Shown here: positions 1-12,121 of the stretch, in pieces
Position numbering within the stretch: position 1 is the first letter of the stretch
How the letters are laid out: every line of letters starts with the position of its first letter
Assembly: GCA_023284085.1 (NCBI GenBank)
Contig: JAKVHY010000006.1
Location: 62,001-126,000 of the forward strand
Source: Shewanella benthica
GTDB taxonomy: Bacteria > Pseudomonadota > Gammaproteobacteria > Enterobacterales > Shewanellaceae
DNA length: 64,000 bases
Direction: 5' to 3'
Notes under the pieces: generated by a model
What the model was told of the DNA's origin: nothing
The model's input: only the letters and a program-made list of their open reading frames with translations
The model's database searches: none
Translations under genes and position numbers: made by a program

Positions 1-240
1 CTCGAGGCGGATAAGCTCAAGCAAGCATGGACTGAGCATAAGGTGCCCCAGTGTGGTTACTGTCAACCCGGACAGTTGATGTCGGCGGCGGCGCTGTTAA
101 GTCAAAACAACAAGCCCAGCGACAGTGATATCGATGAAGCCATGGCGGGGAACATTTGTCGTTGTGGCACTTATACCCGCATTAAATTAGCCATTAAATC
201 GGCTTCCGGGCAGATAAAGGCTCAGGAGGTGACGGCATGA
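1..240 (+). CDS. iorA: Isoquinoline 1-oxidoreductase-type [2Fe-2S] subunit, C-terminal part (5' end outside window)
   Basis: The frame is open from base 1, so the gene starts upstream of the window. The visible 79 residues carry the second [2Fe-2S] motif of xanthine-oxidase-family small subunits (QCGYCQPGQ, then NICRCGTY). This subunit passes electrons from the molybdenum site in the large subunit. Its stop overlaps the start of the next gene by four bases (ATGA), which implies one operon and translational coupling. The family call is firm. The isoquinoline name is by analogy, since the physiological substrate of such two-subunit enzymes is usually unknown. Confidence 0.85.
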   Translation, partial: LEADKLKQAWTEHKVPQCGYCQPGQLMSAAALLSQNNKPSDSDIDEAMAGNICRCGTYTRIKLAIKSASGQIKAQEVTA

Positions 241-2483
241 GTTCATTCACAGCTACGCAGAATTTTAGCCGTCGTGATGTACTTAAGCTTTTCGGTGCCA
301 CTGGAGGCGGCCTGGCATTAGGCGCCAGCGGCCTAGGTTGGAGCCCTATGGTGATGGCTCAAAGTGCCGAGTCACGCCTCAATTTATTTATCGCTATCGG
401 TGAAGATAACAAGGTGTATTTGACCTGTCACCGCTCTGAGATGGGCCAAGGGATCCGTACCGGCATCGCTCAGGTACTGGCGGATGAGCTAGGTGCCGAC
501 TGGGATAATGTGGTTGTGGTTCAGGGGTTAGCCGATAAACGTTACGGCAGCCAAAATACCGATGGTTCCCGCAGTATACGTAAGGGCTTCGATAAGATGC
601 GCGAGATGGGAGCCATGGCCAGAACCATGTTGGAGCAGGCCGCCGCAGATAAATGGCAGATCTCGATAGCGGAAGTTTCGACGAGTAACAATCGAGTGAG
701 TCATGCTAAGTCGGGCAAGAGTGCCACCTTTGGCGAGCTTGCCATGGCGGCATCTAAAGTGAAGTTGCCAGATGTGGAAACCTTGAGCCTTAAATCCCCC
801 AAAGAGTACACACATATAGGTGCGTCCCACGCTATTGTCGATATGCAGGACATGCTCACGGGTAAGGCGCAATATGGCTATGATGTGCAGGTCGATGGCA
901 TGCTGTGTGCGAGCATCACTCGCCCCCCTGTGTTTGGCAGTGAAGTTGCTAAATTCGATGATAGCGCAGCCAGAAAAGTGGCTGGGGTTGTAGACGTTAT
1001 TCAGTTGTCGGCGACGAAAGGCGCGCCCATGTTTCATCCCTTAGGCGGCGTCGCGGTTATTGCCACTAATAGCTGGAGCGCTCTCGAGGGACGCAAGGCG
1101 CTACAGATTGAATGGACAGATTCGATCAATGATAGCCATGACTCTCAAGCGTATCTTAATATGCTAAAAGAGCGGGTCAGTCAGCCCGGAAAGCTGATGC
1201 GCCAGCAAGGAAAAGAGGTCACAGACTGGCCAGCAGATAGCACCATCAGCGCCTTATATACCGTGCCTTATCTTGCTCATGCACCGATGGAAGCACCATC
1301 GGCCACGGCCAGTGTCACCGCATCGGGCTGTGAAGTGTGGGCATCGACTCAGACGCCCCAAAGCGTACAGCAGAACGTGGCCGCAGCCTTAGGGCTTAAA
1401 GAGGAGCAAGTAAAGGTGAATGTCACCTTGCTTGGTGGCGGTTTTGGGCGTAAGTCTAAGTCTGATTACTGCGTCGAGGCGGCCTTGCTGTCTAAGAAAG
1501 CAGGCAAGCCTGTCAAGGTGTGCTGGAGCCGGGAAGATGAGATACAAAATGGCTATCTGCATGCGATCAGTGCCCAGCTTTATCAGGCAAAACTTGGCAC
1601 CGATAATATGCCTGAGGCGATACTGCAGCGCTCCGGTTTTCCGAGCATAGGCTCAACCTTCTCCGAGGGGGCAGATTATCCTGCGGGCTGGGAGCTGGAC
1701 TTAGGTTTTGTCGATGTGCCGTTAGCGGTCAAGAGTCTCAGGTGTGAAGCCGTTAAGGCCGAGGCTCATACCCGCATCGGTTGGATGCGCTCAGTGTGTA
1801 ACATTCAGCATGCCTTCGGCATCGGCAGCTTCGTCGATGAGTTGGCGGTGAAGGCCAAGAAGCCCTGCACTGTGATGTGGAAAGAGCTATTAGGTGATGT
1901 GCGTCAAGAGACCTTTGCCAATCAAGAGTTTAAATACGGTAACTATGGTGAAGATCTCGCCCGTCACCCTGTGGACATTGCCAGATATCGCGGCGTAATA
2001 GATGCGGTAGAGCAGGCCATGAAAAAAGCAGGCACAGCGGGTCACAATCAAGGCTGGGGTTTTGCGGTTCACAGAAGCTTCACCGCTTTCGTGGCAACGG
2101 CTTTATTAGTCGAAGTCTCCGAGGATAATCAGCTGAAAGTGCTCAAGGCGATATCAGCCATAGATGCCGGCACTGTGGTCAATCCTGACAGAGTTAAGTC
2201 TCAGACAGAAGGCGCGGTGATGTTTGGCTTGAGTCTGGCTATGATGGGGGAGATAGACTTTAAGGAAGGCAAGGTGGTGCAGTCAAACTTTCATGACTAC
2301 CCTATGCTGAGAATGTCACAATGTCCTGCAATCCAGACTATCGTCATCGAGTCTGATGCGCCGCCGGCGGGTGTGGGCGAACCTGGCGTTCCTCCGGTCG
2401 CCCCTAGCCTGACCAGCGCCATCTTCGCGGCCTCAGGCATGAGAATACGTGACTTACCCGTGAGCAAGCGGCTTAAAGTGTAA
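237..2483 (+). CDS. iorB: Molybdopterin-binding large subunit, isoquinoline 1-oxidoreductase beta type
   Basis: A 748-residue protein with an N-terminal twin-arginine signal ([10 protein letters not shown], then a hydrophobic [10 protein letters not shown] stretch), so it is probably exported folded with its cofactor. It has aldehyde-oxidase-type molybdopterin regions, including [19 protein letters not shown] in the middle and [11 protein letters not shown] near the C-terminus, where the catalytic glutamate of this family lies. It forms a periplasmic hydroxylase or aldehyde dehydrogenase with the preceding [2Fe-2S] subunit. The substrate cannot be read from sequence. A strong terminator follows. 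Confidence 0.88.
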   Translation: MSSFTATQNFSRRDVLKLFGATGGGLALGASGLGWSPMVMAQSAESRLNLFIAIGEDNKVYLTCHRSEMGQGIRTGIAQVLADELGADWDNVVVVQGLADKRYGSQNTDGSRSIRKGFDKMREMGAMARTMLEQAAADKWQISIAEVSTSNNRVSHAKSGKSATFGELAMAASKVKLPDVETLSLKSPKEYTHIGASHAIVDMQDMLTGKAQYGYDVQVDGMLCASITRPPVFGSEVAKFDDSAARKVAGVVDVIQLSATKGAPMFHPLGGVAVIATNSWSALEGRKALQIEWTDSINDSHDSQAYLNMLKERVSQPGKLMRQQGKEVTDWPADSTISALYTVPYLAHAPMEAPSATASVTASGCEVWASTQTPQSVQQNVAAALGLKEEQVKVNVTLLGGGFGRKSKSDYCVEAALLSKKAGKPVKVCWSREDEIQNGYLHAISAQLYQAKLGTDNMPEAILQRSGFPSIGSTFSEGADYPAGWELDLGFVDVPLAVKSLRCEAVKAEAHTRIGWMRSVCNIQHAFGIGSFVDELAVKAKKPCTVMWKELLGDVRQETFANQEFKYGNYGEDLARHPVDIARYRGVIDAVEQAMKKAGTAGHNQGWGFAVHRSFTAFVATALLVEVSEDNQLKVLKAISAIDAGTVVNPDRVKSQTEGAVMFGLSLAMMGEIDFKEGKVVQSNFHDYPMLRMSQCPAIQTIVIESDAPPAGVGEPGVPPVAPSLTSAIFAASGMRIRDLPVSKRLKV

Positions 2484-2520
2484 ACATGACCAGCTTTTCT
2501 TAATCTAGTTTCAAATATAA

Positions 2521-2558
2521 TGAGTGTCAGCCGTGCAGGCTGACACTCATTTTTTTAA
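2521..2558 (+). terminator. Rho-independent terminator after iorAB
   Basis: A perfect stem TGAGTGTCAGCC / GGCTGACACTCA with a five-base loop is followed by seven T residues, 38 bp after the iorB stop codon. Confidence 0.92.
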
Positions 2559-2809
2559 TTGCGTTTCATTAATGCTGCAGCGACTAAATTTTAGTCTTAT
2601 TACTACACTTTTCATTTTAGTCATGAGTAACGGCATGCTGTAAAATTGCCCTAATGTGCACTTTATGCCTGATTAGTGCGGTATAAGCCCAATTAAGCAG
2701 CCGTTAATACTGAATTTATGTCCTAGATCCTATTTTTATTTTACAAAAAGGAGTAATTTAACCAACAAATTGGTCAATCAAAAATGAGAATTGGCCTTCT
2801 TCCTATGTA
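2559..2809. other. AT-rich intergenic region before the DUF1097 gene
   Basis: No ORF or RNA gene is recognised. The stretch is AT-rich and presumably holds the promoter of the following gene. No confident regulator site was identified. Confidence 0.4.
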
Positions 2810-2824
2810 ATGAGGGGTCAATAC

Positions 2825-3340
2825 ATGGAAAATCGTTGGCAAGTCGCCATTTCGGCGGGTTTACTTGCGGCTGTTTGGGGCGGCGTCGCCGATACATTCA
2901 GTCTAGTCACTTGGATAGGCTTTCTAGCCTGCAGCACTTATTTCGCTCAACCTAAAGCAGGTTTTCAAGGCGTATTGATGACTTGGGCAACTAACCTGTC
3001 CGGTGTGTTCTGGGCCTGGATTGTGATCTTCGGCAGTGGTTATTTTGAGTCGCCTTTTGTGGGGTATATACTCACTGGGATTGTCACATCGGCCATGTGT
3101 CTTCAAGCAAGCTATCATAAACTCGCCTTCATTCCCGGCGCCTTTATCGGTTGCTGTGTTACTTTCGCTCTGGCTGGTGATATTGCTAATATTCTGCCAG
3201 CATTAATACTGGGTGCACTGCTTGGCTACTCCATGGTGTTATTAACCGGACAATTCGTTAGCCTGACTCAGAAATGGCGCGCGTTCACTGGGTCGTCAAC
3301 TGCAAATAAAGTCACCGCTCAAACGACCACTAACGATTAA
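2825..3340 (+). CDS. DUF1097 family inner membrane protein (YcdZ-like)
   Basis: A short, hydrophobic protein of about 171 residues with roughly five predicted membrane helices and a polar tail (QKWRAFTGSSTANK). The ATG at 2825 is preferred over the in-frame ATG at 2810, because GAGGGG at 2812-2817 then serves as a well-placed ribosome binding site. Family resemblance is to DUF1097/YcdZ proteins, whose function is not established. It stands alone between the iorAB terminator and a chemotaxis receptor gene 60 bp downstream. Confidence 0.75.
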   Translation: MENRWQVAISAGLLAAVWGGVADTFSLVTWIGFLACSTYFAQPKAGFQGVLMTWATNLSGVFWAWIVIFGSGYFESPFVGYILTGIVTSAMCLQASYHKLAFIPGAFIGCCVTFALAGDIANILPALILGALLGYSMVLLTGQFVSLTQKWRAFTGSSTANKVTAQTTTND

Positions 3341-3399
3341 CAGCGTTAGATAGGGTCGCTCATAGAGTGATTAGCCGAACTAGGACCTAGGTAAACAAG

Positions 3400-4848
3400 A
3401 TGAAACAAATTGAATTTAGAAAGATAGACGCCTTGATGATCAAGCTGAGCCTAAACGGTAAGTTTTGGCTGGTGTGTTCTTTGGTTGCACTGATCACTGC
3501 CAGTATTGCTCTGGTTAATTTGAATAATGCAAATGAGCACACAGTGCAGGCGAGTCAAGCCAAGGCGCAAGCTATGGTGGATACCTTTGCGGCAGTGGCC
3601 AATTCACAGGGGATTAAAGGTAATGAGCTGAGTCAATTTGCCACAGCGCAAGGCCTGCAAGTGGTAAGCGGTATGAACTCATCTCGCCGGGGGGATAATG
3701 TCACTGTTACCTCGCCCGTTGGCCGCCAATATCTGCAGCTCAATACTCATGTGGCCGACTGGGAAGTCGAATCTCTGAGTGGTGCTAACTTCATGTTCTG
3801 GATAGCCCTGGCGGGTTTACTGCCATTGTTCCAGTTGAGTTACTGGATCTCCACTTCCTTAGGCGGTGGTTTGTGGGATATGTATATCGCGATTAAACGC
3901 TTGGCCGATGGCGATCTCACCCAGAGACTCAATTTCTTCGGTAAAGATGATTTCAGTATGATCGCTACCGAAATTGATCGCAGCGCAGATAATATGAGTG
4001 AGATGGTCACTGCGATAGGCAATAATGCCGCAACTCTGGCTCAAGCTGCCGATGAATTTAATCAGCAAGCAAAACAGAGTGACGAGTTAATCGGGTTTCA
4101 GCATCAGTTTTTAGATACTGTGGCCGTGGCCATGGATCAGATGACCGCCGCTATCGAAGAGGTATCACGCAACGCGGCCAATACGTCGGAGCAGACCAGG
4201 GCTAACTCCCATCAAGCTGAAAAGAGTAAGCTGCGGATCACCGATGCGGTTGACCGTATCTCTGGGCTGGTGGCTAAGATTGGCGCTGCATCTGACTCTG
4301 TCTCTCAGTTGTCGCGCAATGCCTCTGAGATTGGCGCCGTAGTGACTACCATTAATAGTATATCTGAGCAGACGAATCTACTCGCTCTCAATGCTGCCAT
4401 CGAGGCGGCTCGCGCCGGTGAGCAGGGTCGCGGTTTTGCCGTGGTCGCCGATGAGGTGAGAACCCTTGCAGGGCGAACTCAGCAGGCGACTGTGGAGATT
4501 CAGTCAATGATTGAAGGTTTGCAATCAGGTTCGACTAAATTGACTCGGGTGACGGAGGAGATAGTCGAGCAGGCCGATCAGGGCCGAGGCGCTATCGTCT
4601 CTGTGGGGGAAGATGTGGACTCTATGGCGGCATCGACTAATGATGTGTTCGATATGAGTTCACAGATTGCCGCTTCTGCCGAGGAGCAGAGCGTCTCTGC
4701 ACGCGATATAGCAATGCAACTCAATGATATACGCGACCAGTCGGAAACGATAAAGCAAACGGCACAGCGTTCGGTGTCATTGGCCGCTGAGCTGCGCAAT
4801 TCATCTATCGAGTTAGAGGGGATTTTGCAGCAGTATCGAACCAGCTAA
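3400..4848 (+). CDS. Methyl-accepting chemotaxis protein
   Basis: A 482-residue receptor with an N-terminal membrane helix (about 23-43), a small periplasmic domain of only some 80 residues, a second helix (about 127-147), a HAMP-like linker ([15 protein letters not shown]) and a long cytoplasmic signalling region with the conserved hairpin tip [20 protein letters not shown]. It signals to CheA/CheW. The ligand is unknown, since the small periplasmic domain shows no recognisable Cache or 4HB motif. It is an orphan receptor with no che genes nearby. An internal ATG at 3436 is an alternative start. Confidence 0.9.
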   Translation: MKQIEFRKIDALMIKLSLNGKFWLVCSLVALITASIALVNLNNANEHTVQASQAKAQAMVDTFAAVANSQGIKGNELSQFATAQGLQVVSGMNSSRRGDNVTVTSPVGRQYLQLNTHVADWEVESLSGANFMFWIALAGLLPLFQLSYWISTSLGGGLWDMYIAIKRLADGDLTQRLNFFGKDDFSMIATEIDRSADNMSEMVTAIGNNAATLAQAADEFNQQAKQSDELIGFQHQFLDTVAVAMDQMTAAIEEVSRNAANTSEQTRANSHQAEKSKLRITDAVDRISGLVAKIGAASDSVSQLSRNASEIGAVVTTINSISEQTNLLALNAAIEAARAGEQGRGFAVVADEVRTLAGRTQQATVEIQSMIEGLQSGSTKLTRVTEEIVEQADQGRGAIVSVGEDVDSMAASTNDVFDMSSQIAASAEEQSVSARDIAMQLNDIRDQSETIKQTAQRSVSLAAELRNSSIELEGILQQYRTS

Positions 4849-4860
4849 TCTTTTATTTTT

Positions 4861-4894
4861 AAAAAAGGTGCTAGTTCCTAGGAGCTAGCACCTA
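4861..4894 (-). terminator. Terminator downstream of fadH
   Basis: The stem AGGTGCTAG / CTAGCACCT on the minus strand is followed by a run of T (A run at 4859-4866 on the plus strand). It lies about 30 bp beyond the fadH stop. For the convergent receptor gene the hairpin lacks a T tract. Confidence 0.8.
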
Positions 4895-4921
4895 GCTTCT
4901 CAAGCACTCAATCCTCAAGCA

Positions 4922-6952
<2,031 letters not shown>

Positions 6953-6982
6953 TTATTATTTATTCTTGGTTAAAGATAGAGC

Positions 6983-7020
6983 GAATGATAGGATTGGCCA
7001 ATGACTAAAGATTACAAATT
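6983..7020 (-). promoter_or_regulatory. Putative AraC-type regulator site upstream of fadH
   Basis: GAATGATA (6983-6990) is followed, 9 bp later, by a 21-bp block at 7000-7020 beginning AATGACTAAAGAT. The same two blocks, with one mismatch in the second and a one-base change in spacing, recur at 10031-10069 upstream of the fadD-like gene. AATGAT/AATGAC elements about 17 bp apart resemble the direct half-sites of AraC-family proteins. The assignment to the adjacent regulator is inference. Confidence 0.6.
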
Positions 7021-7030
7021 GATGACCATT

Positions 7031-7068
7031 GTTTGCATGGTGATTTGTTGTTTACATGGTGACTTATT
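7031..7068 (+). repeat. Tandem 19-bp direct repeat abutting the regulator start codon
   Basis: The two copies are 7031-7049 (begins GTTTGCATGGTGATTT) and 7050-7068 (begins GTTTACATGGTGACTT). They differ at three positions and end exactly at the ATG of the AraC-type gene. The second copy supplies a GGTGA ribosome binding site. The repeat could be an autoregulatory operator or a simple duplication of the leader. Confidence 0.75.
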
Positions 7069-8160
7069 ATGAAACTAGGTGACATTTCTGTTTCTTATAT
7101 CGAGATTATGCTCAAGGCGATGGTGCACCTTGGAGTCGAGGTCGATGAAATATTGGATAAATATTCTATCGATTCAACATCTTTAGCTTCCCCTGATGCC
7201 AGGGTGAGTATTCCTAAATTTATGCGTCTGGGTCATGATTGTATACAAGCCAGTGGGTTACCTTGGTTTGGGCTGGTCATGGGAGAGGTTACCACAGTGA
7301 CCAATTTGGGTATTGCAGGCTTATTGGCCCTGTCTGCCCAAGATCTCAGGCAAGCCTGCCATCAGATAGCCACCTTCGAGCTCCTCAATAAATATAATTC
7401 CAGAGGTCAATCACAATTCTTTGTGAGTCAGGCGTTTGGTATGGATCAGGATAAGTACCGAGCGCTGAGTCGAGAATATGGCGTAGAGCAAGGCCAAGGG
7501 GTGTTGATGTTTTATTCCATCAAGCCCTATAACGATTACAACTATTTCGTGGTCGATTCCGTCTTGTCTGGTTGGTGCCAGATAATTCAAGATTTGAGTG
7601 GCAGAGATGATGGGATTGAGAAGGTTTGCTTCGAGTTTCCAGCGCCGGTTTATGCAGCAAAATACCATGAGCTGTTTAATTGCCCAGTACTGTTTGAACA
7701 AGCGAGTAACTATATCGTCATCAAAGCCGAAGCATTAGCTTGGTCTTGTATCAATCGAAGTGCGCCAACCTTTGAGTTACTCAGAAGAGGCGCAGATGAA
7801 GAGCTGGAAAAAGTGCGTTTGGGATTGAGTTTTCATGAGAAGGTCAGCCGAGTGATAGGCCCTCTGCTTGACGGGAGCACACCGACACTGGAACAAGTCT
7901 CGCAGCAACTGAGCATGGCTCCCTGGACCGTCAGGCGCAAACTCGTGGAGGAGGGGGGCAGTTTTCAACAAACCTTGAATGATACCCGCCGAACCTTAGC
8001 CATAAGCTATGTACAGGATACGGCATTAACCTTAGGTGAAATTGCTTACCTATTAGGTTTTGGCTCACCTACTGCTTTTCAGCGAGCCTTTAAACGTTGG
8101 ACGGGCGAAGCGCCGGGGCGCTTCAGAATGACGAATACAAGTACAAATAAAGAGAAATAG
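7069..8160 (+). CDS. AraC family transcriptional regulator (arabinose-binding-like N-terminal type)
   Basis: A 363-residue protein with a long N-terminal sensing domain and a C-terminal AraC double helix-turn-helix (about 270-355; LTLGEIAYLLGFGSPTAFQR and the ending FKRWTGEAPGRFR are typical). The size and layout match the OruR/arabinose_bd class of AraC regulators, several of which control fatty-acid or amino-acid catabolism. It is divergent from fadH, and a fadD-like gene lies downstream on the other strand. The shared motif at both promoters makes regulation of fatty-acid degradation the best guess. The effector is unknown. Confidence 0.85.
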   Translation: MKLGDISVSYIEIMLKAMVHLGVEVDEILDKYSIDSTSLASPDARVSIPKFMRLGHDCIQASGLPWFGLVMGEVTTVTNLGIAGLLALSAQDLRQACHQIATFELLNKYNSRGQSQFFVSQAFGMDQDKYRALSREYGVEQGQGVLMFYSIKPYNDYNYFVVDSVLSGWCQIIQDLSGRDDGIEKVCFEFPAPVYAAKYHELFNCPVLFEQASNYIVIKAEALAWSCINRSAPTFELLRRGADEELEKVRLGLSFHEKVSRVIGPLLDGSTPTLEQVSQQLSMAPWTVRRKLVEEGGSFQQTLNDTRRTLAISYVQDTALTLGEIAYLLGFGSPTAFQRAFKRWTGEAPGRFRMTNTSTNKEK

Positions 8161-8178
8161 ATATCGCCTAGCAAGCTG

Positions 8179-9909
8179 CTAAGCGCGCTGTTTTCTCGCT
8201 TCCTCTGTTGCACTATTGTCATCTTTTAGCTTACGCCTAAGAATTTTCCCCACGGGCGACATGGGCAGTTCACTCCTGAATTCAAATTGACGAGGGATCT
8301 TGTAGCCGGTGAGCTTGTTCTTACAAAACGCCCTGATCTCTTCTCCTGTCAGGGAGGCATTGTCTTGTATGACAACATAGAGCTTGACCGCCTCACCTGT
8401 CTTAACATCTTCAACACCGATAGCGGCGCAGTTAACCACATCAGGGTGAGTCGCTACCACACCTTCAATTTCGTTGGGAAAGACGTTAAAGCCAGAGACT
8501 ATGATCATGTCTTTGACCCGGTCGACTATGCTAACGAAACCATCAGCATCGATAATGGCGATATCACCGGTGAGCAGCCATTGCCCATCTTGGGTGAAGG
8601 ACTCTCGAGTGGCCTTGGGACGATTCCAGTAGCCTTTCATCACCTGAGGGCCTTTGACGCAGAGCTCGCCGCGCTCGCCAATCGCCACTTCGTCACCGAG
8701 TGCATTAATGCACTTGAGCGCCGTGTGTTGCAGCGCCTGACCTACGGTGCCTAATCGCTCTAAACCGTTAATCGGGTTCATGCATACGGCGGGTGAACAT
8801 TCGGTCAGACCATAAGCCTCGGAGATGCCAACACCTGTGAGTGCTTTCCAGCGCTTGGCGGTATCGTCCATCAGGGCTGTGCCGCCGGACAGGGTGAATT
8901 TCAGCTCACTAAAGTCGAGCAGCTTGAAACTCGGGCTCTCCATCAGGGAAACGAATAGGGTGTTAAGCCCCATCAGGCCGTTTATCTTAAAAGGTTTCAT
9001 CGCCTTGATGAAGGTCTCGGTGTCTCTGGGATTGGCGATAAGTATGCTGTGCTGACCCAGTCTGAAAAATGCCATCAGGTGCACGGTAAACGAGTAGATA
9101 TGGTACAGGGGCAGGGGGGCGACCATGATCGCCTGGCCCTCTCCAAGCAGAGGCTTGCCATGTTCATCATGCTGATGTGTCACCACGCCAGCTTGGAGCA
9201 TATTGGCGATAATATTGGTATTGGTGAGCTCGGCGCTCTTAGCAACACCTGTGGTGCCGCCTGTGTACTGCAGAACTATGGTGTCGTCTGGCTTATCGAG
9301 ATGGGCTGGGGTAAACCCCTTACCCAGATGCTGTTTCAGCACTTTTCTAAATGATACTGCCTGAGGAAGATGGTAATTGGGGACCATCTTCTTGATATGC
9401 TTGACGGTGGAGTTGATCAATACGCGTTTCACCGCGGGCAGCATATCGGCGAGGCTGGTGGTGATGATCAATTCGAGACTGGTCTCTTTCTGGATATTCT
9501 CAACCGACTTGGCGAAGATATCCATGCACAGAAGGGCTTTGGCACCCGAATCGTTAAACTGATGGATCATCTCAGGTTCGGTATACAAGGGATTGGTATT
9601 GACGATACGCAGTCCCGCCCGCAAGGCACCAAATACGGCGATGGGGTATTGCAGGGTATTGAGCATCTGAATGGCGATAGCATCACCCGGGACGAGTGAG
9701 GTTTGGTTTTGCAGGTAATGGGCAAACGCGGCGCTGTAATGGTTAATCTCTTGATAGCTAAGAGTGTGCCCCAAGCTGGTAAATGCCGGTTTATCTGCGT
9801 ACTTGATAAAGGCCTCTTCGATGGCGTCAATAGCCGAGTCGTATTGTTCTAAGTCGATGGAATCAGAGATCCCAGGGGCGCGTTTACCATTCCAAAACGA
9901 TGCTTCCAT
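8179..9909 (-). CDS. Long-chain fatty acid--CoA ligase (FadD-like AMP-binding enzyme)
   Basis: A 576-residue adenylate-forming enzyme. It has the P-loop-like YTGGTTGVAKSAELTN, the adenine motif YGLTECSP, the hinge region LTGDIAIIDADGF then DRVKDMIIVSGFNVFPNEIE, and a C-terminal catalytic lysine region (PVGKILRRKL). It activates fatty acids to acyl-CoA with ATP. A GAGG ribosome binding site lies six bases before the ATG. It is convergent with the AraC-type gene, with 18 bp between stops. It is close in family to FadD, but there could be another fadD elsewhere, so no symbol is assigned. Confidence 0.9.
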   Translation of the reverse strand: MEASFWNGKRAPGISDSIDLEQYDSAIDAIEEAFIKYADKPAFTSLGHTLSYQEINHYSAAFAHYLQNQTSLVPGDAIAIQMLNTLQYPIAVFGALRAGLRIVNTNPLYTEPEMIHQFNDSGAKALLCMDIFAKSVENIQKETSLELIITTSLADMLPAVKRVLINSTVKHIKKMVPNYHLPQAVSFRKVLKQHLGKGFTPAHLDKPDDTIVLQYTGGTTGVAKSAELTNTNIIANMLQAGVVTHQHDEHGKPLLGEGQAIMVAPLPLYHIYSFTVHLMAFFRLGQHSILIANPRDTETFIKAMKPFKINGLMGLNTLFVSLMESPSFKLLDFSELKFTLSGGTALMDDTAKRWKALTGVGISEAYGLTECSPAVCMNPINGLERLGTVGQALQHTALKCINALGDEVAIGERGELCVKGPQVMKGYWNRPKATRESFTQDGQWLLTGDIAIIDADGFVSIVDRVKDMIIVSGFNVFPNEIEGVVATHPDVVNCAAIGVEDVKTGEAVKLYVVIQDNASLTGEEIRAFCKNKLTGYKIPRQFEFRSELPMSPVGKILRRKLKDDNSATEEARKQRA

Positions 9910-10030
9910 ACTTGCCTCAATGCTTGTTCGCGTTGCTGTTTTCTAGTGAGACTAGTCAACATTTCGCGTATTTTAGTTTTTATTAGCGATTATTTAGCCG
10001 TTGCCTCTCGACTATTACTTACTTTTTAGA

Positions 10031-10069
10031 GAATGATAAGTGAACGATAATGACTAAAGATGACAAATT
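10031..10069 (-). promoter_or_regulatory. Putative AraC-type regulator site upstream of the fadD-like gene
   Basis: This is the second copy of the two-block motif seen before fadH: GAATGATA (10031-10038) and a block at 10049-10069 beginning AATGACTAAAGAT. It lies about 120-160 bp upstream of the start codon at 9909. The match over 21 bp with a single mismatch is unlikely by chance in AT-rich DNA. Confidence 0.6.
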
Positions 10070-10123
10070 AGTATCCTTAGCTTGCAACCTCAGCTATAGC
10101 TGAGCAAAAACTCTATTGCTGTT

Positions 10124-10154
10124 CAATTGTGAATTGTGAATGGTGAATGGTGAG
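10124..10154. repeat. Short 7-bp tandem repeat
   Basis: About four imperfect heptamers of the form TGTGAAT / GGTGAAT lie between the fadD-like gene and xthA. No function is apparent. Confidence 0.5.
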
Positions 10155-10179
10155 TTATGAAGTGGGGGTTATGAGGGAA

Positions 10180-10222
10180 GCAAAAGGCCCATTGCAGCGT
10201 AGACTTGCAATGGGCCTTTAAA
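10180..10222. terminator. Bidirectional hairpin terminator downstream of xthA
   Basis: The stem AAAGGCCCATTGCA / TGCAATGGGCCTTT encloses an eight- to nine-base loop. A and T flanks allow termination in both directions. It is about 45 bp past the xthA stop. Confidence 0.85.
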
Positions 10223-10264
10223 TTTTGTCGTAATAAGTCGGCTCGATCAGAGTTACCGATAGCG

Positions 10265-11071
10265 CTAGCTAAACGAGCTCCAGATCGGGGCGTGATCCGA
10301 TGGTTTCTCTATAGCGCGCAGATCGTAATCCACATCGGATTCGACCAGACGTTCATTGAGTGACTTAGTCGCCAGTACCACATCGATGCGCAGGCCGCGG
10401 TTATCCACGAAACCCTTGCTACGGTAATCGAACCAGGAGTAACGCTCGGTGCGCTGGGGATGCAGCTCGCGGAAGGTGTCCACTAATCCCCAATCCATCA
10501 GAGTCTTCAGCCATTCACGTTCTTCGGGCTGGAAGCTACACTTACCGGTTCTTAGCCAACGTTTAGCGTTCGGTTCACCTATGCCTATGTCGAGATCCAC
10601 AGGTGAGATGTTGATGTCACCGATAATTGCGATATCTTCATCTGGCGTATGGTTCTCGTTCAGGTAGGTCATCAGGTCTTTATAGAACTGACGCTTAGCC
10701 GGGTACTTGGTCTCGTGGCTGACGTTGTCGCCCTGAGGAAAGTAGCCATTGAGTACCGTTAACGGACGGCCATTTTCCTGGGTGAAAGTCCCCATGATCA
10801 TACGGCGCTGGGCATCTTCACTATCCGTTGGGAAGCCTTTTTGCACCTTGACAGGTTCGAGCTTAGATAACATGGCAACGCCGTAATGGGCCTTGCCACC
10901 GTGGTAGTGCACCTTGTAACCCATGGCTTCGACATCGGCAGCCGGAAACACATCATCGTGTGCCTTGGTTTCCTGCAGACCTATGATATCAGGCTGGTGG
11001 GCGTCAATTAACGCCTGAAGTTGATGCAGTCTGGCACGAATACCATTGATATTAAAAGAAACTATTTTCAT
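10265..11071 (-). CDS. xthA: Exodeoxyribonuclease III
   Basis: A 268-residue XthA of the usual length. It has an N-terminal [14 protein letters not shown], the metal-binding QETK motif (LQETKAHDD), the central IIGDINISP and the C-terminal SDHAPIW catalytic histidine motif. It acts in base-excision repair as an AP endonuclease and 3'-5' exonuclease. It follows the YciI-like gene with a 28-bp gap on the same strand. Confidence 0.95.
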   Translation of the reverse strand: MKIVSFNINGIRARLHQLQALIDAHQPDIIGLQETKAHDDVFPAADVEAMGYKVHYHGGKAHYGVAMLSKLEPVKVQKGFPTDSEDAQRRMIMGTFTQENGRPLTVLNGYFPQGDNVSHETKYPAKRQFYKDLMTYLNENHTPDEDIAIIGDINISPVDLDIGIGEPNAKRWLRTGKCSFQPEEREWLKTLMDWGLVDTFRELHPQRTERYSWFDYRSKGFVDNRGLRIDVVLATKSLNERLVESDVDYDLRAIEKPSDHAPIWSSFS

Positions 11072-11099
11072 CTATTCAGAGTCCTTCTCTACACGTATG

Positions 11100-11399
11100 T
11101 TATGGCAATACGCGCTTAAATGGTTTAACGATCACCTTGTCATATACGCAAGCGGCAATATAAGGGTCTACATCGGCCCAGGCTTGCGCGTCTTCTAACG
11201 AGGGAAAATCGGCAACCACCAGTGAACCGGTAAAGCCCGCTTCCCCCGGGTTTTCGTTGTCGATTGCCGGGTGAGGACCTGCCACTAGCAGACGACCTTC
11301 ATCGGCCAATGCTTGTAGGCGTGCCAGATGCTCCGGGCGAGCGGCAAGGCGATTCTCTAAACTGTTTTCAACGTCTTGTGATGAGATCATATACCACAT
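11100..11399 (-). CDS. yciI: YciI-like family protein
   Basis: A 99-residue single-domain protein of the YciI/YCII fold. The N-terminal strand [10 protein letters not shown], the conserved histidine in RPEHLARL, the GPHPA segment and the C-terminal [20 protein letters not shown] fit the family. It is a small cytoplasmic protein with no well-established reaction. It sits between yciB and xthA on the same strand, as yciI often neighbours yciB in gammaproteobacteria. Confidence 0.88.
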   Translation of the reverse strand: MWYMISSQDVENSLENRLAARPEHLARLQALADEGRLLVAGPHPAIDNENPGEAGFTGSLVVADFPSLEDAQAWADVDPYIAACVYDKVIVKPFKRVLP

Positions 11400-11470
11400 G
11401 GTTTTAGTTCCTTTTATTAGGTTAGCTAAACGCCCATACCTGATGTCCTGTACTCATTATCAGTGCCGGA

Positions 11471-12022
11471 CTACTTCTTAGTTAACTCTTTCTTATGCTC
11501 TTCAGGCATATGTTTAAATAGATACAATACGGTAACTACAGTGTTCAATAGGGTAAGCGCGGTTAAGCCGAATACTTTGAAATTAACCCAAGTTTCCTGA
11601 GACAAGCTGAAGGCCACATAAATATTGATCAGGCCACAGGCGATGAAGAAGGTCACCCAATACCAGGTGACATGGGCCCAAATTCTGTCTTCGACGATTA
11701 ATTCTTTGCCTAGCATGCTCTTTAGGATCGGCTTGTTGATGAACTGGCTGACTGCCAGAGCGATAGCAAATAGTGTGTAAACGACGGTTACTTTCCACTT
11801 GATGAAGGTGTCATCATGAAATACTAAGGTGAGAGTACCGAAAAAGGTCACCATCACGAAGGTCACCAGATGCATCTTCTCTATCTTCTTGTAGAGGGCA
11901 TAGGTGACGATCAATTGCAGCGCTGTCGCGGCGATCAAGGCACCACTGGCTACATAGATATCGAAGAATTTATAGACAGCAAAAAAGATGACTAGAGGCA
12001 GAAAATCGAGCAGTTGTTTCAT
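11471..12022 (-). CDS. yciB: Inner membrane-spanning septation protein A
   Basis: A polytopic membrane protein of about 183 residues with five to six hydrophobic helices. It begins [20 protein letters not shown], which is the conserved start of YciB/IspA proteins, so the ATG at 12022 is preferred to the upstream in-frame ATG at 12049. YciB is linked to cell-envelope synthesis and septation. It heads a yciB-yciI-xthA run on the minus strand. No clear Shine-Dalgarno sequence is seen. Confidence 0.92.
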   Translation of the reverse strand: MKQLLDFLPLVIFFAVYKFFDIYVASGALIAATALQLIVTYALYKKIEKMHLVTFVMVTFFGTLTLVFHDDTFIKWKVTVVYTLFAIALAVSQFINKPILKSMLGKELIVEDRIWAHVTWYWVTFFIACGLINIYVAFSLSQETWVNFKVFGLTALTLLNTVVTVLYLFKHMPEEHKKELTKK

Positions 12023-12121
12023 AGGAATATTATCAAAATGGCTATTCAAAAATGAGAGCCCGAGTGTAACACGGGCGGCGGGTTAAACAAGTAGCATTAG
12101 CGGCTTGGCCTAGCTGGGATA

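Noticed and set aside
528..1037. 169-codon minus-strand frame
   Set aside because: It lies wholly inside iorB and is a shadow frame with no family features.
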